Source: a virus
Direction: 5' to 3' (one strand)
DNA: 56,124 nt
IMG/VR virus record: IMGVR_UViG_3300047478_000286
Location: 1 to 56,124 of that record
Shown here: piece after piece, positions 40,709 to 47,928 of the stretch
Layout of the letters: every line of letters starts with the position of its first letter
How positions within the stretch are numbered: position 1 is the stretch's first letter
Made by a program: the position numbers and the translations under genes
Notes under the pieces: model-generated
Seen by the model: the letters and a program-made list of their open reading frames with translations, nothing else
What the model was told of the DNA's origin: nothing
Databases searched by the model: none

Positions 40709-40725
40709 AAGTAAATAATTACTTA
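40709..40725 (+). promoter_or_regulatory. Dyad promoter/operator element, copy 15
   Basis: AAGTA-AATAAT-TACTT then AAAATT; TATAAT sequences follow at 40734 and 40747, before the 40784 gene. Confidence 0.55.
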
Positions 40726-40783
40726 AAATTACCTATAATTTAGTTGTATAATGTGATTGAGAAACTTTTAAGAGGTCTAAGTG

Positions 40784-40948
40784 ATGGAATTAGTTGATTT
40801 TTTTGTTGGCATGTTTACAGAGGCTGAATTTTGGTTTTCTGTAGCTGTTTTCTTTTGGTTCCTAAATATGGTGTCTTTGACAGTCATGTTTGTTGTTTGT
40901 GTTTGGGCGTTTATCGTTTGGCGCAAAAGAGCAAGAAAAGAGGCTTAG
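40784..40948 (+). CDS. Small membrane protein (54 aa)
   Basis: Short frame from ATG 40784 (AGAGG nine bases upstream) to TAG 40946-40948. 54 residues: MELVDFFVGMFTEAEFWFS then a long hydrophobic stretch (about 16-45), and a basic end (WRKRARKEA-like). The strong leader and composition mark a real small membrane protein, inner-membrane anchored with a cytoplasmic basic tail. No family recognised. Confidence 0.65.
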   Translation: MELVDFFVGMFTEAEFWFSVAVFFWFLNMVSLTVMFVVCVWAFIVWRKRARKEA

Positions 40949-41007
40949 CATTCGAATAAAGTTTCTCGTAGTATGATTTTTAGAAAGTTAAAAAATTGTT
41001 GGTATGT

Positions 41008-41040
41008 AATACACTCAGTCTATTTAATTCTGGGTGTATT
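41008..41040 (+). repeat. Hairpin between membrane genes
   Basis: AATACACTCAG (41008-41018) pairs with CTGGGTGTATT (41030-41040), one G-T pair, loop TCTATTTAATT. No T-tract follows, so its role is unclear. Confidence 0.65.
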
Positions 41041-41098
41041 GACTTACCTAAAACGCAATACGACAATCAAAACCAATCACTAATACGAGAGAAAGATT

Positions 41099-41641
41099 AT
41101 GGGTGAGTTAGCAGTAAATTTTTTTATAGGTTTATTTGTTGTAAATGGTTTATTTACGATAATGTCAATAATGGTTTTCTATATAAGAATAGAACATGTA
41201 TATAAGATGCCATTTGTTAATTACGTTACCACAACGATGTTTGTTTGTGTAATTTGTGCCTTGATTGGTTCGATATGGAGTATACCGATGTCCATTTCAG
41301 GTGCAATAATTGGATTTTATTTTTATCACATATTTATGATTTACATACCGCCACAGCCTAAAGTTGGAAAAATATATGCCGGAATGCTCACTACATTGGC
41401 AATCATTATCATATTAATGATATACAGTCATAGAGCAAAGGCGGACGTTTATCGACAATATTTACCAGATGGCTCGGTGCATTACAAGTCAACACTGGAA
41501 CAGCCGCTTTATTTTCCACCAGCTCAAGAGTTGACTGGCGGTTATGATAAAGACGTTGTTGAAAGGTATAACAGCAACACAGAAAGCCCAGCGGACGAAA
41601 TGCTTGAAAGAATTGACGAAGCATTAGAGGCGGGAGAATAG
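41099..41641 (+). CDS. Membrane protein with soluble C-terminal tail (180 aa)
   Basis: 180 residues with about four hydrophobic segments (about 6-27, 38-60, 61-82, 94-112), then a polar tail beginning HRAKADVYRQYLPDGSVHYKS and an acidic end. The tail motif (DGSVHY-KS and aromatic residues) suggests an external or periplasmic domain. Ribosome binding site ACGAGAG. Two hairpins follow the stop. No family recognised. Confidence 0.6.
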   Translation: MGELAVNFFIGLFVVNGLFTIMSIMVFYIRIEHVYKMPFVNYVTTTMFVCVICALIGSIWSIPMSISGAIIGFYFYHIFMIYIPPQPKVGKIYAGMLTTLAIIIILMIYSHRAKADVYRQYLPDGSVHYKSTLEQPLYFPPAQELTGGYDKDVVERYNSNTESPADEMLERIDEALEAGE

Positions 41642-41645
41642 CGAG

Positions 41646-41673
41646 AACTTGGTTTGTGAGGACTTACCAAGTT
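41646..41673 (+). repeat. 8-bp inverted repeat after the 41099 gene
   Basis: AACTTGGT (41646-41653) and ACCAAGTT (41666-41673), directly before the terminator hairpin at 41688. Confidence 0.65.
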
Positions 41674-41687
41674 TTAGTGTGATGACA

Positions 41688-41710
41688 GCCCGGAAAGACG
41701 GGCATTTTTT
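41688..41710 (+). terminator. Rho-independent terminator
   Basis: GCCCG (41688-41692), loop GAAAGA, CGGGC (41699-41703), then ATTTTTT. Confidence 0.8.
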
Positions 41711-41870
41711 ATGCTCAAAAATCGACGCTGTGAGCTGTTTTTAAATTATCTTTAATATGTATCAAGTTAATTAAAAAAACGCTTAAAACGCTTTAAATTC
41801 GATATTTTAAATAGAACCGTTATCTGCTTTGTATAATGTATCAACAGCAATAAAGCACATGGAAATAATC

Positions 41871-42311
41871 ATGACAACCGAAATACCAACTCTTTTTGAA
41901 GAGTTAAGTAGAAAAACTTTTGAAGAGATTGAAAGGTTAGTAAACAACAGGGAAAAGGGCTTAATAACCAACGCGGAGTATAAAGCTTCAATCAATACGG
42001 TTTTCAATATCGCATCGGGTCTTTTAGGTGAAGATTTCTTCGAATTAATCAGCGTTGCAGGTGAAGAGTATCAGGTAGATTATAGCTTTTGCCGTAATCG
42101 TATATTTTCAAATGCAAGCAAGATTGTTTTCATTGCCCGAACAAAAGGTAAGTCACGATATACTTACAGCGTAATTGCGGCAAACTTAACAAAAGCTAAT
42201 CATGTTGAGGGTGAGCTTGATGGTATCGCAGACACAGAAGCCGCTACGGAAATAAAGATTGGCACAATAATACAGACTTTAAAAAAACAAGGCTATTTGG
42301 AGTTAATGTGA
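41871..42311 (+). CDS. Hypothetical protein (146 aa)
   Basis: 146 residues from ATG 41871 (TGGAAATAATC upstream); the in-frame ATG 41829 overlaps a TATAAT at 41832 and is unlikely. An N-terminal helix (FEELSRKTFEEIERLVNNRE) precedes a mixed domain. It has no recognised motif. A TATAAT-type -10 about 40 bases upstream probably starts this unit. The stop overlaps the next gene. Confidence 0.6.
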   Translation: MTTEIPTLFEELSRKTFEEIERLVNNREKGLITNAEYKASINTVFNIASGLLGEDFFELISVAGEEYQVDYSFCRNRIFSNASKIVFIARTKGKSRYTYSVIAANLTKANHVEGELDGIADTEAATEIKIGTIIQTLKKQGYLELM

Positions 42312-42622
42312 AAGATATAGAAAAAATTACAGAGTCGTTAATACAACTTTCTAAGGCGACAGATGCGCTGGTCAGCACGGTTGTTAATGACAGAACGAAT
42401 AACTTAAAAATGTTTGAGGCTCAAAACGCAACAATACAGAACACGCTTGCCTTGCTTTCAAGAACGTTGACAAGACTGGATTTTGCGGAAACCAAAATAG
42501 AAAACCTTGAAGCAAAAATTACAGCAATGAATGAAGGCAGCCCTATCAAAAGAACACCCGGCGAAATTAAATCAGCAGCAAGGGAAATGTGGGAAAAATA
42601 CAAGCGTGGTGAAAATCAATGA
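42308..42622 (+). CDS. Coiled-coil protein (104 aa)
   Basis: 104 residues, GTG start overlapping the upstream TGA (GTGA). It is a heptad-rich helix for most of its length (about 5-80: LLSRTLTRLDFAETKIENLE), with a basic C-terminus (AAREMWEKYKRGENQ). Stop overlaps the next ATG. A structural or scaffolding role is likely; no family recognised. Confidence 0.6.
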   Translation: MKDIEKITESLIQLSKATDALVSTVVNDRTNNLKMFEAQNATIQNTLALLSRTLTRLDFAETKIENLEAKITAMNEGSPIKRTPGEIKSAAREMWEKYKRGENQ

Positions 42623-42834
42623 AACCATACAAAAAAAGGGAAAATGTTTTTATCTACGTAGATGGGGAAAAGATGGTTGCTCACGATGCCGCCATCAAAT
42701 ATAAAATATCTGACTCTGCGATTTTATACAGATTGAAACGCGGGTTAAGTGATGAATTATCTGTAAAAATGCATCGCATCAAGTGTCAAAATTTACACAT
42801 TTGGGGGCGATATGAAATTGCTGGTATGCGCTGA
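42619..42834 (+). CDS. Small HTH-like protein (71 aa)
   Basis: 71 residues, basic. AHDAAIKYKISDSAILYRLK (about 21-40) reads like a helix-turn-helix of the type found in NUMOD/HTH segments (AAKK-GIS--TI--RLKRG). It overlaps the DnaQ-like gene by 23 bases in another frame. Could be a small DNA-binding regulator; the call rests on one motif. Confidence 0.45.
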   Translation: MKPYKKRENVFIYVDGEKMVAHDAAIKYKISDSAILYRLKRGLSDELSVKMHRIKCQNLHIWGRYEIAGMR

Positions 42835-43354
42835 CACGGAAACCACTGGGGTTAAAGTGGAAAAAGGTGACAGAGTAATTGAGCTTGCAATGGTCGGTTA
42901 TGACCTCGACGCAAAGAAAGTAATGTTTACGTTCTCCAAGCGGTTTTACGTAACCAAGCAAATCGACCCTAAAGCAAGCTTAGTGCATCGCATCTACAAC
43001 CCTGACCTTCTTAGTTGCAAACCGTTCGATGAATACGCGGACACAATCAATAAGATTTTTAAAATAACAAAGGTGCTTGCGGGGCACAACATTATCAATT
43101 TTGATATTCCTTTTATTTTGGCTGAATTTGATTACGTCAAAAAGAAAATATCCAATGTTGAGATGGCGATGCTTGACACAATGCAAGAATCAAGATGGGC
43201 AACGTGGGATGGTAAAAGCCCAACTTTGGGTGAGTTGTGTTACGCATTTGATGTTGATTATGACCCAACTAAGGCGCACTCTGCTTTGGCTGACGTTAGA
43301 TACAACCTCGCTTGTATATTAAAAGGCATAGAAGCTGGAGTTTATAAATGTTAA
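42812..43354 (+). CDS. DnaQ-like 3'-5' exonuclease
   Basis: 180 residues, DEDDh exonuclease: D8/E10 in VCADTETTGV, AGHNIINFDIPFILAEF (about 88-104) and HSALADVRYNLACI (about 156-169) supplying the His and last Asp. It is the size of the epsilon proofreading subunit (about 180-240) without the alpha-binding tail. As the polymerase gene at 15333 lacks an exonuclease domain, this is the likely proofreader. Ribosome binding site GGGGGCGAT. Confidence 0.9.
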   Translation: MKLLVCADTETTGVKVEKGDRVIELAMVGYDLDAKKVMFTFSKRFYVTKQIDPKASLVHRIYNPDLLSCKPFDEYADTINKIFKITKVLAGHNIINFDIPFILAEFDYVKKKISNVEMAMLDTMQESRWATWDGKSPTLGELCYAFDVDYDPTKAHSALADVRYNLACILKGIEAGVYKC

Positions 43355-43542
43355 TAATTGGGCTAATTGCCGCACTTGCAAGTATACCTTTGTTTTTATT
43401 GGTATATGGCTTAATAGGTCTATTGATGTTGACTGGTTATGTATCAATAGTATTGGAAGGCTTGATAGATTTTTTTGGCTCGCTGCTAGACAGCCAATTA
43501 GAGGTGGTGGAGAAAATATTTCCAGGGAGGGATAAAAACTAG
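43348..43542 (+). CDS. Small membrane protein (64 aa)
   Basis: 64 residues, overlapping the exonuclease end by seven bases. Two hydrophobic stretches (about 2-32 and 34-48), then an amphipathic tail (LDSQLEVVEKIFPGRDKN). No recognised family; it is another of the many small membrane proteins of this genome. Confidence 0.5.
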   Translation: MLIIGLIAALASIPLFLLVYGLIGLLMLTGYVSIVLEGLIDFFGSLLDSQLEVVEKIFPGRDKN

Positions 43543-43553
43543 CAACGTTTAAT

Positions 43554-43571
43554 AAGTAACGCATGACTTAT
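43554..43571 (+). promoter_or_regulatory. Dyad promoter/operator element, copy 16
   Basis: ATAAGTA-ACGCAT-GACTTAT, followed by TGGTATACTTT at 43586, before the secreted beta-helix gene. Confidence 0.6.
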
Positions 43572-43619
43572 TTGCCATGAAAATGGTATACTTTATTTTT
43601 TTAACCATAAAGAGAGAAA

Positions 43620-44966
43620 ATGATGAAATTTTTGAAAGTGTTTTTGGCAGCTTATGTTGCTGTCATGTCTTTTGGTGCACATGCACACGGGACAAATAAC
43701 ATTAATTACCGCGAGTTTGACCATCGTTGCGTAAACACAGCATTGGGTGTAAATCGTAAAATGCTTTACTTCGGTGAGACTTGTGCTCCAGGTGAAACAG
43801 CTACGCACGTCCAATATGACCGGATGTTACCAACTGCGCCACCGCCTCCTCCACCACCTACACCACCAGCCCAAGTATTGCCGTTAACTTATTGCGCACA
43901 ACCGGCATACAACAAAGCGATTGTTCACGTTACAACCGCTGGTGCGATTCCTAACGACAACCTGAGTGATTCAGCAGCTATCCAGTCTGTTATTGACTCA
44001 ACTTCTGCAAACCTAACCACAGCGTTTATTCCGGCTGGAACGTGGAACATTGAACCAAACGTTGTAAAGTTAAAAACCAACACAACTTTAGTTCTTGACC
44101 CATTAGCAGTTATCAAAATGGCTCCTACTAGCGCAGGCAGCTACTCAGTGCTTGATGTTACTGGTGTTAATAACGTAAACGTTTCTGGTGGAACTATCGT
44201 GGGTGACCGTTTAGCTCACACTGGCACTACTGGCGAATGGGGTATGGGTTTCTATATCCGCAACAGCTCACAAATCAACATCGAAAACGTTGCGGTTAAA
44301 GACGCTTGGGGCGATGGTATCTATGTAGGTAACGTCTCTGCTAACGTTAAACTTTGTAAAGTTGTTGTAGATAACGCACGCCGTAATGGTTTGTCTATCA
44401 CCTCTGCTAACAACGTTTTTATTGACCAATCAATCTTCAAAAACACACACGGCACTTTGCCTCAGTCTGGTATTGGTTTAGAGCCTAATGTTAATGAAAC
44501 TGTTAGCAACGTAACCATCAAAAGCACAGAAATGCACGGCAACTACGCCTCTGGTTTCTACGCTGGTTGGGTTCAGTCTGCTACTGGTGCAAGCATCACT
44601 GGCGTTATTTTAGATGGCAACAACATCCATGACAATGGCTTAGATTTATCTACTTCATTTGCTTATGGCATTTTGTTAGACAAACAGGTTAACGCTGTTG
44701 TTAAAAACAACACAATCAAAGACAACAAAAATGCCGGTATCTATGTTGATAGCAACACCACTGGTTCACACATCTTTGGTAACACTTTAACAAACAATGG
44801 TGGTTTCGGTATTCCTTTGGATAACACCGTTTCCAACTCACTTATTGAAAACAACACCATTACAGGCCACGCAACTTGCGACATTATTAGCTGGTCGTCT
44901 GGGGCTGGTAACGTTTGGCGTGCAAACACTGTCGTTAAACCTTGCGGCACTGTTCAACAACCTTAA
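43620..44966 (+). CDS. Secreted right-handed beta-helix protein
   Basis: 448 residues. Signal peptide MMKFLKVFLAAYVAVMSFGAHAHG, cleavage about residue 23. A small Cys-containing domain (about 24-70) and a proline run (PPPPPPPTPP) lead to a parallel beta-helix (about 100-440). The helix has DNLSDSAAIQSVID, NVNVSGGTIVGD, IENVAVKDAWGDGIYVGNV, then ILDGNNIHDNG and NNTIKDNKNAGIYVD repeats, as in pectate-lyase-like and depolymerase folds. A signal peptide means export from the infected cell rather than virion assembly. Polysaccharide degradation or binding is inferred. Codon use looks smoother and less AT-biased than neighbours. Confidence 0.82.
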   Translation: MMKFLKVFLAAYVAVMSFGAHAHGTNNINYREFDHRCVNTALGVNRKMLYFGETCAPGETATHVQYDRMLPTAPPPPPPPTPPAQVLPLTYCAQPAYNKAIVHVTTAGAIPNDNLSDSAAIQSVIDSTSANLTTAFIPAGTWNIEPNVVKLKTNTTLVLDPLAVIKMAPTSAGSYSVLDVTGVNNVNVSGGTIVGDRLAHTGTTGEWGMGFYIRNSSQINIENVAVKDAWGDGIYVGNVSANVKLCKVVVDNARRNGLSITSANNVFIDQSIFKNTHGTLPQSGIGLEPNVNETVSNVTIKSTEMHGNYASGFYAGWVQSATGASITGVILDGNNIHDNGLDLSTSFAYGILLDKQVNAVVKNNTIKDNKNAGIYVDSNTTGSHIFGNTLTNNGGFGIPLDNTVSNSLIENNTITGHATCDIISWSSGAGNVWRANTVVKPCGTVQQP

Positions 44967-44993
44967 TTCCTGAATAGATTCATTTAAGCAAAA

Positions 44994-45026
44994 GGCGTGT
45001 TAAGTGTTTGATTTGCTTAACACGCC
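44994..45026 (+). repeat. Perfect 11-bp hairpin after the beta-helix gene
   Basis: GGCGTGTTAAG (44994-45004) pairs with CTTAACACGCC (45016-45026), loop TGTTTGATTTG. No T-run follows on the + strand; it may terminate, or protect the 3' end of the mRNA. Confidence 0.75.
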
Positions 45027-45034
45027 AATGTTGA

Positions 45035-45080
45035 TGAATAGATTCCTGAATAGATTCGTGAATAGGTTCACGAATAGCTT
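45035..45080. repeat. 12-bp periodic repeat array with embedded hairpin
   Basis: TGAATAGATTC-like units start at 45035, 45047, 45059 and 45071, exactly 12 bases apart (the last two diverged), with another unit at 44971. Within the array ATTCGTGAA (45054-45062) and TTCACGAAT (45067-45075) form a perfect 9-bp dyad with TAGG between. It lies 30 bases before the DUF1996-like gene, a plausible operator. Confidence 0.8.
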
Positions 45081-45109
45081 AAATCCCTTAACAATTAATT
45101 GGTAATATT

Positions 45110-46207
45110 ATGAAAAAAATTTTTACACTAATCGCGTTGGTTATGCTTTCAAACATGGCGCAAGCTGCGTTCGAAGCTGGCAACGTTCCATCACCAAAAA
45201 TCGCTGCACCAGCGGGCCCACGCTTCCCTGGTTCACGCATTAAACTTAACGCTGCTTTACCTGACTATGACTTTGCTGAAGGCAAGCAACGTTTAGGCTG
45301 CTTGTGGTCACTTGCACAGAAAGTAGACCCCATAGTTGAACCTAACGTATTCCCTAGTAACCATTTACATGATTTTTATGGCAACCCTACTATAAATCAA
45401 TTCAGCACTGCCGCTTCTTTAGCTTTACCTACTGCTGGCTCTAGCTGCTCAGGTGGTAATGAATATCAGTCGTCTTTTTGGTTCCCTTCAATAGTTGACA
45501 CTAATGATGTCGTAACGCCTGCTTCTGGCTCAACTCCTGCTAAATATCGTTACGTTGGAACTAGCGGCGCTTTGGTATACTACGCAAGTGCTGTAGGTTT
45601 AGAAGGTCGCAAAGTGCAGCCTATCCCATTTGGTTTGAAAATGGTTATCGGCAAAATGCACAACACTAACCCAGCTGAAAACCTGTCTGACTGGTCTTGC
45701 TCTAACGCAACAGGCACGCCCTTTACACGCGTTGGCGCTCAAAAGACTATTCCAACTTGCGTTTATGGCGAAAAGTTGCGTGAATTATTACGTTTTAACC
45801 AGTGTTTGAAGTTGAAGCCAAACGGTCAGCCTTACTTGGATACCGACGCTGTTAACTTCCCCGCTAACGACCACCGTAGTCATTTAGTGCCTACTAGAAC
45901 TGGCAATTGGCAAACTAACCCTGCACAAAACGAGTGTCCTAGTGGTCACATGCTGATTCCACAAGTAACTTTGATTCGTGACACTGTTGTTCCTGCTGGT
46001 AAAACAACAGCCGGTTATCGCTTAGTAACTGACAATAGCAACATGAGCAACCCAGGTGGAACCGCCCATGCCGACTATTTCATGGCGATGAAAGCCAAGT
46101 GGATGAACATGATCGTTGAGAACTGCATCAACGACCACAAGAACTGCGGCATCGGTCTGATGGGTATTGACCCTGCTGATGGTATCAGTAAAGCTCTGAT
46201 TCAATAA
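45110..46207 (+). CDS. Secreted DUF1996-like protein
   Basis: 365 residues. Signal peptide MKKIFTLIALVMLSNMAQA (cleavage about 19). The mature chain has the DUF1996 signature SNHLHDFYGNPT (about 80-91), then SCSGGNEYQSSFWFPS, LVYYAS, QPIPFGLKMVIG, and a C-terminal HADYFMAMKAKWM. DUF1996 is known mainly from fungi and actinobacteria, in secreted proteins of unknown activity. Here it is paired with a secreted beta-helix protein and shares its less AT-biased codon use. Likely acts on extracellular or envelope material; activity unknown. Confidence 0.78.
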   Translation: MKKIFTLIALVMLSNMAQAAFEAGNVPSPKIAAPAGPRFPGSRIKLNAALPDYDFAEGKQRLGCLWSLAQKVDPIVEPNVFPSNHLHDFYGNPTINQFSTAASLALPTAGSSCSGGNEYQSSFWFPSIVDTNDVVTPASGSTPAKYRYVGTSGALVYYASAVGLEGRKVQPIPFGLKMVIGKMHNTNPAENLSDWSCSNATGTPFTRVGAQKTIPTCVYGEKLRELLRFNQCLKLKPNGQPYLDTDAVNFPANDHRSHLVPTRTGNWQTNPAQNECPSGHMLIPQVTLIRDTVVPAGKTTAGYRLVTDNSNMSNPGGTAHADYFMAMKAKWMNMIVENCINDHKNCGIGLMGIDPADGISKALIQ

Positions 46208-46250
46208 AGCTACAATGCTCGCTTAGATAATAAGCAAGCAGTTAAATACA

Positions 46251-46280
46251 AAGGCTATCTGTAATGGATAGCCTTTTTTT
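46251..46280 (+). terminator. Rho-independent terminator
   Basis: AAGGCTATC (46251-46259) pairs with GATAGCCTT (46267-46275), loop TGTAATG, and more T residues follow. Confidence 0.9.
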
Positions 46281-46304
46281 ATGCTCATTGCCTAGCTAAA
46301 TGAG

Positions 46305-46316
46305 TAAAATATACAT
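46305..46316 (+). promoter_or_regulatory. TAAAATATACAT promoter-like element
   Basis: Second promoter class, one mismatch at the last base, 52 bases before ATG 46368. Confidence 0.45.
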
Positions 46317-46367
46317 TGTGGAAAGCAATTAAAGTTTTCTTTTTTATTAATCTTTGGAGTTACTAAA

Positions 46368-47078
46368 ATGGCTGTAGGAATTGTTGAATCTATAAACGAA
46401 AAATCGGAAGGCTTGGACGACCTTGAGTTTGAGAGCTTAATGGATTTTTTATCAGAAAGTGAGAGTGAGGCTGCTATCGAAAAGACAGAAGCTTTGGAAG
46501 TTGCGCCAATTGAAGACATCGTTGCCGCTGTTGAGTTGGATAGCGAACTTGTTGCCGCTGTTGAGCTTGCCACAGAAGTTGTGCCTAGCGTTAAGAAAGA
46601 ACGCAAAGCGAAAGTGGCAAAAGAAAAAGTCGTAAAAGAAAAAGTCGTTGCGGAAGAGAAAGTGATACCAAGAGACTTTTACGCTCTTTTGAAAAGCGAT
46701 GTCGAGCCAGGTGTCGATATAAAAGTTATCGAAGCTGGGACACACGAGCTGATTGAGCAGATGAATAATAAAGTTGGGGCAAAATGCGCAAACTTATTTA
46801 CTGCCGCAAATGGTTTGGGTGGATTCTCTGTATTTGTGCGTATTGGCTTGGAATATGTCTTAACGGCAAAACAAATTGAAAAAGACGATTTCGTTGCCTA
46901 CTTTATGGACGAGGCAAGAAATTCCGTAAGCTCATACGCAAAATCAACCGCGCAGCCGCAAGCTACGAATTTACTTAGCTTGTTTGTTGCTGTAAAGATT
47001 TTGAACAAAACCGACAAGGAATATGCTGTTAACCCTGAAAGCCTTTTGTTGGAAAAGGTAAGGAAGTTATTGCCTTGA
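46368..47078 (+). CDS. Hypothetical protein with acidic and Lys/Val repeat N-terminus (236 aa)
   Basis: 236 residues. Residues 1-75 are acidic (LDDLEFESLMDFLSESESE). Residues about 76-100 are basic with KVAKEKVVKEKVVAEEKV repeats. Residues about 105-236 form a compact mixed domain (ADLYAL-like YALLKSDVEPGVDIKVIEAG, ANGLGGFSVFVRIGLEYVL). No family recognised. The leader shows the T-tract/GGAG arrangement shared with 50830, 53150 and 53679. The next gene starts within the stop codon. Confidence 0.65.
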   Translation: MAVGIVESINEKSEGLDDLEFESLMDFLSESESEAAIEKTEALEVAPIEDIVAAVELDSELVAAVELATEVVPSVKKERKAKVAKEKVVKEKVVAEEKVIPRDFYALLKSDVEPGVDIKVIEAGTHELIEQMNNKVGAKCANLFTAANGLGGFSVFVRIGLEYVLTAKQIEKDDFVAYFMDEARNSVSSYAKSTAQPQATNLLSLFVAVKILNKTDKEYAVNPESLLLEKVRKLLP

Positions 47079-47317
47079 GAAAACCAGACAATTTAAACGA
47101 GTTGGAGCTGTTGCTTGCGGTCACTATGAATCACGTAGTTTATTACCTTGACCAGCACCCAGTTATGCGCTTCTTTGCAAGACTAGGCTTGTTTAACAAG
47201 TTTATTTACGACAAATCTATGGCGTTAGCGTATGAAGAGTTAACAACTGTAGATTTCGATGGCGGTAAATGGCAATTTAAGTATGGCGCTAAAATGAAAA
47301 ATAAGGAAAAGCGATGA
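47075..47317 (+). CDS. Hypothetical protein (80 aa)
   Basis: 80 residues from TTG 47075, overlapping the upstream TGA (TTGA), with AAGGAAG upstream. A helical protein with aromatic residues (HVVYYLDQHPVMRFFARLGL), basic C-terminus. The stop overlaps the next ATG. No family recognised. Confidence 0.5.
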   Translation: MRKPDNLNELELLLAVTMNHVVYYLDQHPVMRFFARLGLFNKFIYDKSMALAYEELTTVDFDGGKWQFKYGAKMKNKEKR

Positions 47318-47529
47318 AAGAAGGCGTGAAAATTTATAAATACTCTTTTTTGCTTAACGAGAGGGTTGCTATTGGGACTCTTGCGCCGGACGAGAGTTCT
47401 GCCAGAGCCCAGGCTTTACAGATGTTCGGCAAGGATTCGGTGCTGGACTTGTGCTCAGTAACCTTTAGTCATGTAACCGGAGAGTTCGGAGTTATTGGCA
47501 AAGCAAAAGAAAGCGGTGTAATTGTATAA
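47314..47529 (+). CDS. Small hypothetical protein (71 aa)
   Basis: 71 residues, ATGA overlap and AAGGAAAAGCG upstream. Pattern of a compact alpha/beta fold (IYKYSFLLNERVAIGTLAPD, SARAQALQMFGKDS), similar in layout to small phage DUFs that begin with a beta strand followed by a DEssAraqAl helix. Its TAA lies in the next dyad. Confidence 0.55.
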   Translation: MKEGVKIYKYSFLLNERVAIGTLAPDESSARAQALQMFGKDSVLDLCSVTFSHVTGEFGVIGKAKESGVIV

Positions 47530-47548
47530 GTAGGCATATACTTATATT
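47528..47548 (+). promoter_or_regulatory. Dyad promoter/operator element, copy 17 (perfect arms)
   Basis: ATAAGTA-GGCATA-TACTTAT: both seven-base arms perfect, then ATTAT (TATATT 47543-47548). It heads the 47585 gene. Confidence 0.65.
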
Positions 47549-47558
47549 ATGGTAAAAT

Positions 47559-47584
47559 AAAACCTCAATTAATCCGGAGGTTTT
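47559..47584 (+). promoter_or_regulatory. Hairpin sequestering the ribosome binding site of 47585
   Basis: AAAACCTC (47559-47566) pairs with GAGGTTTT (47577-47584), directly before ATG 47585. The GGAGG Shine-Dalgarno (47576-47580) is mostly inside the stem. Confidence 0.65.
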
Positions 47585-47845
47585 ATGAAAGTTGTAGATG
47601 AAGTGGTAAAGGTTGCTATTAGCGCCTTAGTTAGAGCGTTGGGTCATGGTGGTGTGTTTTCAAGAATTAAGGCGTTAGTTGTTACGGCTGACAATCAATT
47701 GGAAGGCGCTAACGGTGTGGTTAAAAAGGATTTTGTTATTAATTCTATGAAAATCGTTTTCCAAGACCTCGCTGTTCCAGTTGGGCAGGCTATTTTGAAT
47801 TTATTGTTGGAGTTAGCGGTAACTTACGTTAAACGCTCTAAGTAA
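47585..47845 (+). CDS. Hypothetical protein, translation probably controlled (86 aa)
   Basis: 86 residues, helical, with hydrophobic stretches near residues 5-20 and 58-78 and a basic end (YVKRSK). A very strong Shine-Dalgarno (GGAGG) sits within an eight-base-pair hairpin, so translation may need unfolding. The sequence (VDEVVKVAISALVRALGHGG, FQDLAVPVGQAILNLLLELA) matches no family I know; amphipathic helices suggest membrane association. Confidence 0.6.
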   Translation: MKVVDEVVKVAISALVRALGHGGVFSRIKALVVTADNQLEGANGVVKKDFVINSMKIVFQDLAVPVGQAILNLLLELAVTYVKRSK

Positions 47846-47851
47846 CCCTCT

Positions 47852-47924
47852 AAACACCTGCTTTAAACGCTATAATAGTAAATAACAACTTAGTTATTTA
47901 ATTATTCTTTTTTAGCAGGTGTTT
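47852..47924 (+). promoter_or_regulatory. Inverted repeat sequestering the RBS of 47929, with internal promoter
   Basis: AAACACCTGCT (47852-47862) and AGCAGGTGTTT (47914-47924) are perfect complements. The right arm contains the AGCAGG Shine-Dalgarno of ATG 47929. TATAAT (47871-47876) lies inside the loop, so a transcript started there would lack the left arm. AATAAC/GTTATT forms a small inner dyad. Confidence 0.7.
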
Positions 47925-47928
47925 CTTT

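Noticed and set aside
41829-41871. Upstream start (ATG 41829) for the 41871 gene
   Set aside because: It overlaps a TATAAT sequence at 41832 and has no ribosome binding site; ATG 41871 has GGA nearby.
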